From the NCBI RefSeq assembly GCF_034702125.1, contig NC_085867.1:42338483-42402482 (forward strand): 64,000 bases of DNA. Direction: 5' to 3'. Of the stretch, positions 49,101 through 62,294 are shown one piece after another (the first letter of the stretch is position 1; each line of letters begins with the position of its first letter). This DNA is from Engraulis encrasicolus. Lineage: Eukaryota; Chordata; Actinopteri; Clupeiformes; Engraulidae. A model generated the notes under the pieces. The model did not search any database, was not told where the DNA came from, and saw only the letters and a list, made by a program, of their open reading frames with translations. Made by a program: the position numbers and the translations under genes.

Positions 49101-52100
49101 TCGGGCCTTGCTCTGCAAGCCCGCTTAATAAACGTACTTAGAGATTACTAGAATCGGGCGATATATATATATCGGCCTATCCTTGATCTGAGTCTAAAAT
49201 AACGAAATAAATTTAATTGGTTCCTTTTTTGACCCTTCAAAACTAAAATGGATAAAACGACACAGGCAATGAAAAGTATTGTGATGTGACAACCAATCCC
49301 AACTGACACGTTAACGTCTTTTTGGAGGCTAGCTCCCACAGGAATTACACTGGCTAGGAAAAATTTACCATTATTGTAGCTTACTCTTTATACTAAATGC
49401 CACTCTAATTTTGATGTCAGCCCATAGCATAGTGCAATGAGTGAGAAGACATTAGACTTCTCCTTTTCATGTTTTTATGTGAGAAGCACATTATGTTGTC
49501 TCACCTCAAGGTTATAATGTTTTTACCTCTGCTATCAACGTAGATGTCCTGTGACACTAATTAAAACATTTTTGTGTCAACTGTTTTGTTCAGTGACCTT
49601 TAGAGGCATATGATGAGTGTGATAACCATAACTTGTGACAACTCTCCTTCTCCTTAATCTTACAGTGTATCCATCACTTAAGATGCAGTGTTTAAAGCAG
49701 GGCTTTGAACCAGAATTTTTCGTCAAGTCATTTGTTCCAAACAGAAAACGTATTTTAGCGCTTCAAGATTTTGGTTCCACCCTAAAATTGATGTTCCTGA
49801 CCTGGTTGATTACGGTACATTCCTTGAGTTTAGTTTTAACTATTGCTGAGCCTTTTGGCTACTTTTGCCTATAATCGCTGCAGTTCTGGTATGAGACTAT
49901 GACTGAATCCAATTTCACTCCTTAGCCCTACCCCTTTCCCCTTCCCCTCCGTTTTGCGCATTCACATGTAGGGGTAATGATGTCCCAATTCACGTTAAGA
50001 CAGAGGGGTAGGGGTAAGGGGAAGGGCTTTCTACCGCTTCAAACAGAAATTTTCCAGAGTCACACTTCAAACAGAGGGGTACGGCGGATTTTCCCGAATG
50101 CATTGTGAATAACAATTGGCAGCATCCACAAAAGCACGCAACCACTTGTAGTATTTTTACAGTAATTTACGGTTTTAAAGTTGTAATAATTATTCCATTG
50201 TACTAAGTTTAACATTGTCCAAATGTGTAATGGTCATTTTCTTCATGAAATGCACATGACAAAATTGCTATTAAGTTAATATCAACCAAATGCACGAAAG
50301 TCGTGAAAGAATTGGGTCAGGTAACACCGTTGTCCTTTTTAAAATTGTTACCCGAGTAATTGCAAGCAATATCTTTGGTTTAACCATTGAGAGGCTTGTT
50401 GTTGAAGGGGTGTCTCAATTTGTAGGGGCTACGTTTCAATCCCTACCCCTTAGTGCTCTGTTTGAAGAGACGAGAGGCAAGGGGAAGGCGAAGGTGTAGA
50501 AATTAGAAATGGTATTGGGTCTAAGTGTCACCAAAGGTGGTAAATATACTCTTAAAGCTTATTTTGCACGTCAATGACTATGCCTATATTTTCTAAATTC
50601 AGTTCAGAAGCTTATCGTTTGTCACAGGCTCAACATCATGATGGTGCAGAAATCCACAGAATGATGGATGGCTGACTCATTCACTAGAGCAGTGTTTCTC
50701 AACTGGTGGGCCGCGACCCAAAAGTGGGTCACGGAGGGGTCATGGGTGGGTCGCAGAGCCATGGTGTAAAAAAAAATCATAATTCATTGATTCGCTAAAA
50801 AACCAAAAAAAACATCCAACTTTTCCTGCAACAATTTACAACTTTTATTTTGATAGGCGATTGAACTTGTGTCATCTGTCGTCATAGATAAAATCAGAAT
50901 TTTTCTGCAACCAGTCATTCGAGTATCGCTAAAAAAAATTGGGTCGCGACTGAATGAGATTGGAAAATGGTGGGTCCCAAGACTGTTCCAGTTGAGAACC
51001 ACTGCACTAGAGTTTATTAACATCTTGTGATTACAACTTGAAGACCGTAGGCCTTCTCAATGACTGTCCGGTAGTCAAAGTCTCCCAGCTACTCATGAAT
51101 TGAGTGTACTGAACAGGAAGTAAACCTCAAGTCATGGTACACAGAATAGCCAGCTAGTCATGTCATTGAACATATCAAACATATTGACGACGGCCCTACT
51201 GGCTTACTACACCGGCGACCCGGGTTCGATTCCGGCTCGGGTCATTTCTCAGTCCTTCCCCATCTCTCTTTCTCCACTCGTTTCCTGTCCCTCTGTGTCT
51301 GTCCTATCACAAATAAATCGCAAAAGCCCCCCCAAAAAATCTTTTAAAAAACCCCAAAACGTATTGCTAAAAATGTGATCAAAACCAATATAATAGAGGC
51401 AATATTGCAAGGTGTAGTAGAAGTGAAAAAACACCACATAAGTGGGAAAAAAAGTGTTAATTACTCAACAGACACTCGCTACTACCTATTATGCTGCACA
51501 TTATTAAAGTGATATGTCAGTAGGCTACCTCCTGACCCTGCTATTTATATCCATCACGGGTCGGGCACTCGCTTGGCCCTATTTCAGGGGGTGCTGCACC
51601 CCCTGGTTAAATGACTAACACCACCAACACCATTAACCGGTTGTATTCTCTCTGGTCATTCCTTCCACACGCACAGGGTGCTTAGGGAGAAGACGCGCCT
51701 GTCCGTAACGTCTAAAGGCCGATTCGGTAGCGAGGAGGAGAAGGTCGGACCCATGGGGTCAAGCTCGAGGCGGAGGTCTGTGCCTCGTAACCTGGCGTCC
51801 GTGACAATGACCGGCTGCGAGTCGGTCATGGTGCAGGCCCTTCGTCTGGAGGAGCAGCAGAGAGCTAAAGAAGAGAGGAGGTAAGGAGGATGTCATTTAA
51901 GAGAAAAGACATGTTGTTACTAGTGTAGTTCCCCGATCATAACTTTTTTAAATAAATGCGATGAAGGCCAAATGTCTATCATGATGCACTATGACTGCTG
52001 TACAATAGCACTTTATCGATGGTTTGCATATTTTGTGAATAATTTCACTGATTTTTGTTCATCAAACATTTCGTAGGAAATTTTAGGTTTGTCAGTACTG

Positions 52101-55100
52101 TAAATGGTCCATACCTACATTGTTAGCTCCACACAGTTATAAATAATTACAGAACTGTAATGCTTCGCTTATGTCTCGCTTATGTCTCGCTTATGCCTCT
52201 TCACGGCATCATACGTTGATGACATTGTTACCATGGCATGCTGTTCTAACTACGTTGACGGCATCGTGACTTCTTGACCACACATAACAGGCAGCGAGAG
52301 CAGGAGAAGAAGGAGGCAGAGGAGGCGTCGGTGAAGGAGGTGGCGGAGTGGGAGGAGTGTCTGCTCTCCGAGGCGTCTCCCTGGCCCGTGGACACGCTGT
52401 GGGAGCTCCCGGCCATCGGCCACTTTCTGTGCCTGGCCCAGGCGGCGCTCAACCTGCCCGAGATCGTCTTCTACGAGCTGGAGCGCTGCCTGCTCATGCC
52501 GCGCTGCAGCTCCTTCCTGGCCAAGGTCATGACCTCTCTGCTGTGCCAGCCCCAGCGGAGGGCCTCGCTGCACCGCCGGCCGGCCCTCACCTACCGCAGG
52601 TACAGTACGCTGGCAAAGAGCTTCAACAGAGACTCTAGAGATATGCCATTGAAATAGGTTGCTATGTTAAGTTGCACCTAACATGACCAGGTTCCGGTCT
52701 GCCTAAAGGGGCGTGTCATAATACTCCTACAATGAATAGAACAGTCCTTAGGTCTGCCTAAAGGGGGATTCCCCCGCCCCACCCGCTCCCCCTTAATAAT
52801 TGTAGTAATAGCAATGGGGCACCTAAGTCACGCCCTTCTACAGCTCCAGGCCACTTTATTAGAATAGCATGAAAAAGTTGATTTATTTCCATAATTCCAT
52901 CAATAATGTTAAACTGTCATGGATTATAGATTCATGGCCCAGTTTTTTTAACTATTCCAATCATTAAATTGTTTATTTTTACATATTTTGGTCTTCCAGC
53001 TCAAAAAACCCATGAATTGGGGAATTCGCATTATTAGAATATTGTAATAAAATCACTATTTTCTTCATCAAAATTCGTTTCACATCAGTGCTCATCAAAT
53101 CATCAAATCAGTTGAAATTTGGTACTGTCTACATAACATGCAATGTTCAATACTTGGTTAGGACTCTCTCGGTCTTAATAACGGCCATGATGCGTTTAAC
53201 ATTGAAGTCAATGGTAGAAACAGTGCATGGGAGTAATGGAAGGCCAGATATCCTTGATGCTTTGCTGTGAGCTGTTCTTGTTTGCTGACCTGGTGTCCCA
53301 CACTTCACTCTTCAATATTCAGATATCCATGCTACGTTTTGGTGTTAACTCACCAGTTTAATTCTAACTCACCAGAAATAAAACCCCATTCATTTTCAAT
53401 GGGGTTTCATTTCTGGTGATTTAGAATTAAACTGGTGAGTTAGCGACAAAACGTGGCATGGAAATCTACAGGGTATATTGAAGAGTGAAGTGTGGGACAC
53501 CAGGTCAGCTATACAAGAACAGCTCACAGCAAAGCATCAAGGATATCTGGCCTTCCATTACTCCCATGCACTGTTTCAGTCATTTACTTCAATGTTAAAC
53601 GCATCATGGCCGTTACTAAGACAGAGAGAGTCCTAACCAAGTATTGAACATTGCATGTTATGTAGAAAGTACCAAATTTCAACTGATTTGATGTGCACTG
53701 ATGTGAAACGAATTTTGATGAAGAAAATTTTGATTTTATTACAATATTCTAATAATGTGAATTCCCCAATTCATGGTTTTTTTGAGCTGGAAGACCAAAA
53801 TATGTAAAAATAAACAATTTAATGATTGGAATAGTTAAAAAACTGGGCCATGCATCTACAATCCATGACAGTTTAACATTATTGATGGAATTATGGAAAT
53901 AAATCAACTTTTTCATGCTATTCTAATAAAGTGGCCTGGAGCTGTACTTCCGATCCGTGGGGCTGGAGCTCTCAAAATTTTGAATGAGTTAATGGAGCGA
54001 GTCAAGCTAAATCCTCATCCCATGTGCTCCGGATTTCACATATGATGACAGTAAATTTGAAAGGTTTGGATTTGCGTCGTAAGACCACTCATTTTCGACA
54101 CGCAAGAAAAGTGATTTGAGCTTTTGTGCAAAACTGTGTTAGAGACTACACGTGCGCCTCGCATATCTGACGTGAACCGAGGCACAGCCAACCCTACCGC
54201 TGCACCGCGGCTTTAAGTGGCTGCACGTCGGACATGCAACGTCTGTTGTGTAGTCGAAATAATTACATATTTTTGCACACACACAATTAAGCTTGCCAAT
54301 GAAGTCAACAAGCACACAATTGGTTGTTATTAATTCTGAGGCACAGAATATGTGTGATCGATGGGGAAATGCGAGGTGGATCGGAAAATAGCTTTGATCA
54401 GTCCATTACAGCCCAGTCAAAAGTTTTTGCGTTCCCAGCCCCACAAGCCGCCCGGAAGGGGTGGAGACTTAGGTGCCCCATAGTAGAACCCGGAAACAAT
54501 GGGCCAATGGAATCTCTCTCTCTCTCTACTCTCTCTGGCTTTAACTTAATCCAAAATGCAGCAGCAAGGCTTCTTGTGAGAGCAAAAAGGATTGACTCCA
54601 ATTACTCCAATTTTAATGTCCCTGGCTGCATAGATGACATTACATGGGATGGGATCCAGCTACCTAATTGGATCTGTTTCAGTTGTATACACCAACTAGG
54701 CCTAAGATCAATGGAGAACAACTTTTTGGCAATACCAACTGTCAAAACTCTCTGATCCTCTCACCCCCACCCCCACCCCTTTTTTTCATTGTTTACCTTA
54801 TTTTTTATTGAATTTGTCACGCTAGCATGCCATGCTTATGCTTTTAATTTGTTTATTTATTTTATTTAATTGTGAAAGCACATTGAACTGCTTTTGTGTA
54901 TGAAATGCACTATACTGTATTGTATTTGTCGGTTAATTTATTTTTGGGCTCAGGCTTCAAGTTAAGCCTGAGCGACAGTTAATGCCTGTAAATTAATTCG
55001 TAATTGTAAATGAATGTACTGCAATGTATATGCTTTTTAGATAATCCACTAAAAACAATCATTTAATCTATACAGTAGTTGCATTAGCTGATGTTACACC

Positions 55101-56603
55101 ACCCTGGCGTGTGCTACTACTTAAACCTCATTGACCCCAAATGAAAAAAAAAATGCCTTTGCCTTGCGTTGGCAGGTGGGAGGCGGAGCTGCGCCAGCGG
55201 GTTCTGGGCTGGTACCAGGCTGTGGGTGAGGCAGAGAGCCAGGTGGCCTGTGCCCAGCAGCTGGGGCTGTGCGACCAGTTCTTCCAGACGCTGGGCGACG
55301 CCAGCCCCCTGGAGGAACAGCCCTTCCACCTGCTGCCGTTCACCAAGCGCGTCTGGCTCCTCAAGGGGCTGTGCGACAACGTCTACGAGACGCAGACGGA
55401 AGTGCAGAACGCCGTGCTGGGCCAGCCCATCCACGAGTGTCGGGAGTCCATCCTGGGCTACGACAGCTGCGACAACGCCTACATTCACTTCCCGCACTTC
55501 TGCGGCGCGGACCTGAGGATATACTGCCAGAGCCCGTGCGCCTCTCCCGAGGTGCCCCTGCCTACTGTCTTTGTGAGGAAAGTAGACGGTAACGGACCAT
55601 TAAAAACAGTTCTGACATCTGCTGTTGGGGTGATCGGTGTGAATGAAGAAAAATCCGGGTATAAAACGCAAGACGGTCCTTGCTCCAGAGAATCTGTGAA
55701 GGAGGAGGAGGAGGAGGAGACAGTGGACTCGGAGGAGAAGTACAACAGGACAAATGAAGTTAATGGTGTAGGGATACTCTTTGGTGACTCTAATCACCAC
55801 GGAGACAAAACGGTCCTCTTAAGTGAACACACGGACACTTCTCTGTCCGGTAGTTCTTGGGGTTCCAAGGGGCTGTCAGACAGTCTGGAGAACAGACTAC
55901 AACCTAAGCAAGAAGCCTCCTCCTCCTCCTCCTTCGCTGAGACGAAGCCTCCCTATCTCCAGCTGGGAAATCACTGCGACTTGGAGAATCCATCATCACC
56001 ACCACCACCACCACCCAACTTCTTGGCCTCCAAGTTACCCGACGGGTCCCTGAAGACAGAAGATACGTGCTTGAGCTTGAGCTTGAAGCTGAAGCGTGAA
56101 GGCCATCACAGGCCGTGCACTCGGTGCTCTGAAGAGGACGCCGACTGCAGTTGTTCCGAGGCTGAGCCGGCTTCTCCGAACAGCAGACACAAGCGGCGGA
56201 AAAGTAATCAGAAAACGCACTGTCAAAAGAATAGAAAGAATAAACAGGCAGACAGGGAACAGAGGAGGCACAAGCGTCAATGCAAAGCCGTCCCCGTCAG
56301 GATTGTACAGGATCGGGCAGCTAAGAGCAAACATGCAACAAATGCTGTGAAGAACACCACCACCACCACCACCACGAAGAGAAGGACAAAAACAGGTACC
56401 GGTAGTCTAGTTTATCTCTCTCCAGTTTATCTCTATCTCTCTATCCCTCTTTTTAAGGCACATTTCCTTATGTTTCTAAGTAGAGTATCAGACGGAATTC
56501 ACATTGATCACATGCCAATAGCCTTTTAGGATGTTTGCTGCCAGTGTTTAGAAAGTCACCAGACCAAGCTAATAGCCTCAAAAATCAAGCAATATTCTCC
56601 TGA

Positions 56604-56637
<34 letters not shown>

Positions 56638-59600
56638 CAGCTTTTAGCCATTGATAATGAAGTGGAGGCTAATGAGGTGCTCTGTCCTCACAGGAAAGAA
56701 ATCGGAAAGCAGAAACTCTGCTGCAGTCATGAAGGAAGATGAGACGGCACTGCCAGTTCAACCCACATTTAAGGTATTGCTTCAATATTTGCTGCTGACG
56801 TTTCGTCTTATTCTGTTTCAACTGAGCTGTTACTGTTTTGGGGGCACGTGATCGGAGGAGGGACGACAGGCCGAAAAGTTGTCACATTAAAAACTTGTTT
56901 ATACAACTCGAGAGTGTGCGGCACTTCTGTCCTCCTGCAAGTGTCTTACTGGTTGCCAGCACCTCTGTTTCTGGTGTGCGTTTTGCACCTCCACTCATCA
57001 CTGTTTTGGGGGCACCCATGGCCTAGTAGGTGGTTAGGGACTAGGGAGTTGGCCTTTCAACCTGTGGGTTGTAATTACATTACATTATATTGCACTTAGC
57101 TGACGCTTTCATTTATTCACAGCAACTTACAGTTATTATTTTTCAGGGTATTGGTTACAGGCCCTGGAGCAATGAAGGGTTAGGTGCCTTGCTCAAGGAC
57201 ACTTCAGCCATGGATGGAGTTGTAGGGAGAGGTCAGGGGGGATTCGAACCTGCAACCCCTGGATTGAAAGACCAACTCTCTAACCACTAGGCCACGACTG
57301 CCCATTGTAATAACAATAGCAATGCATACATTTTGTATAATGCTTTATTAGGCTCTCAAAGGTGCTTTGCAGAACATATAAAAGCACATAATGAAGTTTG
57401 ACATCCCTTCTTAAATGGGTAACTGATATGTAAGCGAATGTGCTCTTTGCCATTGACAAGTATAACATTTGTCACATGCATGGGGAGTCTAGACACGACA
57501 CTACCTACTACAGTAAAGGCTCCAGCAGCTGATGTAATGACTAGGGATGCACCGATACCGATACTAGTATGGGTATCGGCACCCGATACTGCTCATTATA
57601 CTCGTACTCGTACTCGTCAAACACTTGCCGATACCAGCTACGAGTACTACTATTACTCAAAACAATGCAAAATATCGTCATGTTCTTTGGACTTGAAAGC
57701 AGCATGGAAAAAAGTGCCACCTCATACATTTGATAACATTTAAATCTACATGGAAATGGACAATAAAAATATCACAGGTGGGAAAAACAAGGCCATGCAT
57801 TTATTTTCATTGTATTTTGGTGGTAAAAGGTATCGGTATCGGTACTCGGTATCGGCATCGGTACTCGGTATCGGCAAGTACACACATTAATGTACTCGCA
57901 CTTGTATCGGTTATCAAAAAAGTGGTATCGGTGCATCCCTAATAATGACGCCAACCGTATATGAATGTACCAGTGCACAGACAGACGCAGGATTATTTCT
58001 TTTTGTTGTTGGTGTGTCAGTAGGGCTGATGATGTGATGCCAACCATGTGAATGTAACGGTTTACTAAAAATATAGCTTTCGTTCATTTTGCAGTTGGTG
58101 TGTTCCAGTCTGGATGAACTGAGGGAGCTCATCAGTAAAACTGAAGACGAGATGGACGAGCTGGAAAGCACAAAAAAGAAATCTGTTAGTAAGAAATCGA
58201 ACCTTGCTTTTGTGGGCTTTGATGTTTTTTGAGACATATCATGTGACCTTGGATGTATTTGAATTTTTCCATTTAATTTAACTGTGAGCCCTGAATCTGC
58301 CTAGTATTTAGTATAAAGCCATTCAGTAGTGTAGACCTGCATGTTTTGGGACGAATAAAGAATCTAGAGTTTTTTAAAGCCGTATTTTTGTGGGGGTGCT
58401 TTGGCATGGGGGGGAGCTGTCATGCCCATGGAGACCCAGTTTCCAGTCTGGCCTTTCTGGGACATTTCCCATCCCTACTCTATTTCTCTCTCCTGCTCTC
58501 TACCGTCCTATCCTTCCTGAATAAAGGCACAAAAACCCCTATAAAAATCACTCTTGCCACCAATTGCCGTTATTGGTCTAAGGTGTATTTGATGCATTGT
58601 CAACCACTGGAAACTACTACTAACTACTCAATATGTATTGGAAAAGTAAAAGAATGTTGTGAATTAGGGTATTTTAATTTATCATATGTTATGAACCAGT
58701 GAAGTATTTTATTTATTTTATTTTTACCATCCAACACAGCACAGAGCAGTTGCAATCCCCATTTCACTGCCAATTGTGCTTGCACAAGGAAGCATGTGAC
58801 AAATAAAAATCTTGAATCTTGAAGTAAGTTGACCTCTGTATGTCATCCAATTCAGGGGACGTTGCAGTTCAGGAGAGAGGCTGTCAAAGAACTCCACATC
58901 ACACTCATCAGACTACTTAACGAGCTGTCACCATGGGAACCAAAACTCGTCAGAGCCTTCCAGAAGAACAGGTTGGAGACCACCACCAACTTTTTATTTG
59001 CCATAGAGCTGAATTATATCTTTGTTATTACATTTATTTGTGTTATATTAATGTTTGTTGCACCATCTAACACCGGTGCTCGTGTGATATCTCAATTAAG
59101 ACAAAGATATCTCAAGGCCCCGTTATTAGTTGTTACCCCAATGGCCAAGTCATAATGTATTACTAAAGGCTCTGTATAATGTTGTACTATAGTAGTGTAG
59201 CGCTATTGTAATAACGTTTTTTTTTTTTAAGACACTATTACATCATTAGTCTGGTGGAGCAGTACACACTATAAGGCTATGTTCTGCTTTTCTGTTACAC
59301 CAGGGCACGCTTGAAGAAGGATTATGATGATTTCAAGAAACATCCAGATTATGACACTTTCATCAGGGAGGAGTTGGTGCTGGAAGATGAGGACTTTGGC
59401 CCAGCCAAATACCTCAACTCAGCAATAATACGACCTATGGAAACAGAGGAGAATGATGCAGAGGAGAACCCTGCAGAGAAAGCATTTGGTAATTATAAAT
59501 TTCTTTTGGGGATGCTGTGGTGCACTGCGCCATTACGGCGTACCATGGGGACACAGGTTCAAATCCATCCTAGGTCATTTCCCACTTCTACCCCATCTCT

Positions 59601-62262
59601 CTGCCAGCCCTTTCTTGTCTTCTCTCTACTGTCCATCATATCTATCAAGGAAAAAGGAAAAACACGACAAAAACAAAAAGGAAAAAAATAAATGTGTTTT
59701 AAAATTTGTACCATAACTCGTTACTGAATCGTATTTGTGCTGTTTTGCAGATAATGCACAGCTATCAGATGCTGGTGAAGTGGTGGGAGGTATGTATGCC
59801 GTCAGACCGGGTCCTTTCACACGAACTGCACACCAGACGCCAGCGCTTGGCTCGACCTATCACAGTTGGAGTACGGAGAGCGATCACAGTCAGTACGGAA
59901 AAAGCCCGGCAAGCACTGAAAACTCAGCGTTTTCCACCAAAATTGAAAACGTATCCTGTAACGAAGGCTCATCTACTACACTCAATCAGCGGTTACCTGA
60001 GACAAACCTGCTGCCAGACAGCGCACCTGTGCCAGGTGTGTGTAGGAGGAACGGACCCATTCAAGCGCTAATAGCGAAGAGCGTTGGTAACAAGGTGACA
60101 CTGATTAGGCACAATCCCACAACAGTAAACACTACGCATCATCATCATATGAACCAAGCGGCTGCACGCAAGGTTTTCACACTCACACAGCCAGATAAAC
60201 TTTCAACACAAACCCCTCAAACTCATCCCGCGACATCAGGAGCACCCAGCACAGGTACATGTAAAACGCCGGCATCGTCTTCGTCCCTTTCCACAAGCCC
60301 ATCACAAGTGGTGTACAAGGTCCCCTGGGGGCTGGGTGTCCTTAAAAAGGATGGTGGGTCGCTGCACTTTAAGGCTTCTCCCGCAACAGACCAGAACTGC
60401 GGAGAAAAGCCCACGCAGCATGTCGTCATCCTGCCTAAAGTTATGCTCGTCCAAAAGTCTGGGGGACAACAGGGATGTCCGTCCGCGAAGACCTTTCTTA
60501 CCAGCGTTCCAGTTCAATCTGTCGCTCAGGTGAAAAAGTTTGAAGTGGAGGAGCAGTTGGTGGCCCCTGCAGCGCACTCTTTGAACGTACACGCTTCTCC
60601 TGCATCAAATGCCAAGGGCAACAACAACAACAAACTTCAAACGCCAGTTTTAGCATTTGGGGCAAATTCAAATATGCCCACCACATCAAGTTCAATATCT
60701 GATCCGTCTCGAGCATCAAATGTCAAGGACAACAACAACAAACCCCAAACGCCAGTTTTAACATTCGGGGCAAATTCAAATGTGCCCACCACATCAAGTT
60801 CGAGATTTGATTCGTCTGCATCTACAGAGTCTGTTGATGATGCGAAGCAAGAACTGAGGACGGTGTGCATCAGAGACTCCAAGTCGATTCTGGTCACGAC
60901 CAGAGGAGGCAATACTGGCGTTGTCAAGGTCCAGACATCTGACATCAACAAGCACAGGGCATCACCTGCTAGTCCCATTTTCAGTCTTTGCCCACAATTC
61001 AAAGGCCTCTTGGTACCCACATCCACGCCACCTGCGAAAGCTCCCTCGTTGGCAAAGCAAGTGTCTACGACTACAACCATATCGCAGCTGCCTACAGTAA
61101 AAACCTCGTCCCCACAGAATGCAAATGCAGGAAGCATCTCTGTGGGCTTGTCCTGCAAAACTACCCCGAGTACAATCGCTGGCAATCATTGCCTAATACC
61201 TGTGGTCTCTCCGCAAAATGTGAACGTGTTGCCCTTGCCTGCTATCACAGATGCCTCACAGCAGTCACAGACAAGGCAAAGCAAGGGAGTCACCCAGCAG
61301 GCGCCACGGAAGAGGCCACATCCACCAGAACACAGTGGTCAAGATCAGGTTCCGTATCAGAAGATGTTCCTTGTCGCCCCTTCAGTTAGCGACGTAGCCA
61401 AGAGTGCCACCCTCTCTAATGTCTCCCCGTCTGTGCCACCCGGAGCCAGGCTAATGGTTCTCAGTCACAAGTCCATCTCCTCTCTTCCCGCCATGTCATT
61501 TTCAAAACAAACTACCCTCAAACTATCCACCACCACCACTACTACGACTACTAATACCACCACTACCCTCAGTCCTCAATCCACAACAGCCACAGAACCC
61601 AGCACCATGTACAAAGCTGATTCCGTTCAGCTATCCCCAAATCGCTCTGGTGCCAGCGGTGTCTTTTGTAAAATAAATGTCCCAACTCTGCCTTCTCCTG
61701 TAGTGCACACGAAAATATCGACAGACGTCTCCGTTTCCAGCAGCAAAATGGTGTCACCCGAGTTGTCTGCGAAACCAGTTCCTTTCTGCGTCTCTAAAGC
61801 AGGTGCATTGACTTTAAGTAGGCCTGTGTTTGTTCAGAATGCTGCAAATAGCAGTTTGTCTGCGATCACAGATGGTAAAGTAAAAGCTATCACTGCCCTT
61901 ACTGGTAGCCCTCCGCTTGTAGTGGCGCCCGGGCATTCGGGTCCATCTGTGGTCAGGCCTGCCAGTCTGCCTCATGCCACTTGTGTACCATTGCCACTTT
62001 CAGTGCCCAGTCTTTGCCAGAGCATGGCGAAGTCCCCCAGTGCTTTGAAGCCCACCATTGCTACCCGACCCCCACCCACAAGCGTCATCAAAAGCCAGGG
62101 TCTGTCCGTAGTGCCACGCTTCCCCTGCCCCGTATTAACAACACGGGCTAATAGTAGTGTTAAACAGCCGTCAGTATTACCACTGAGGGCTGTTACACCT
62201 CTTTCTCCACACAGGGGCGCTGTTGCACAAGCTCCCGCCTCTCAAGCCACAGTTGGACCGTT

Positions 62263-62294
<32 letters not shown>

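Noticed and set aside
54324..54755. Extra brd10 exon or separate gene
   Set aside because: The only recognisable part is a LINE C-terminal block followed by a LINE-type tail.
55117..55592. Long reverse and alternative frames over brd10 exon 4
   Set aside because: They are shadows of the GC-rich coding exon; the plus frame joins its neighbours in phase.
60637..61389. Antisense and shifted frames over brd10 exon 9
   Set aside because: They are shadows of a low-complexity coding exon without start or splice context.
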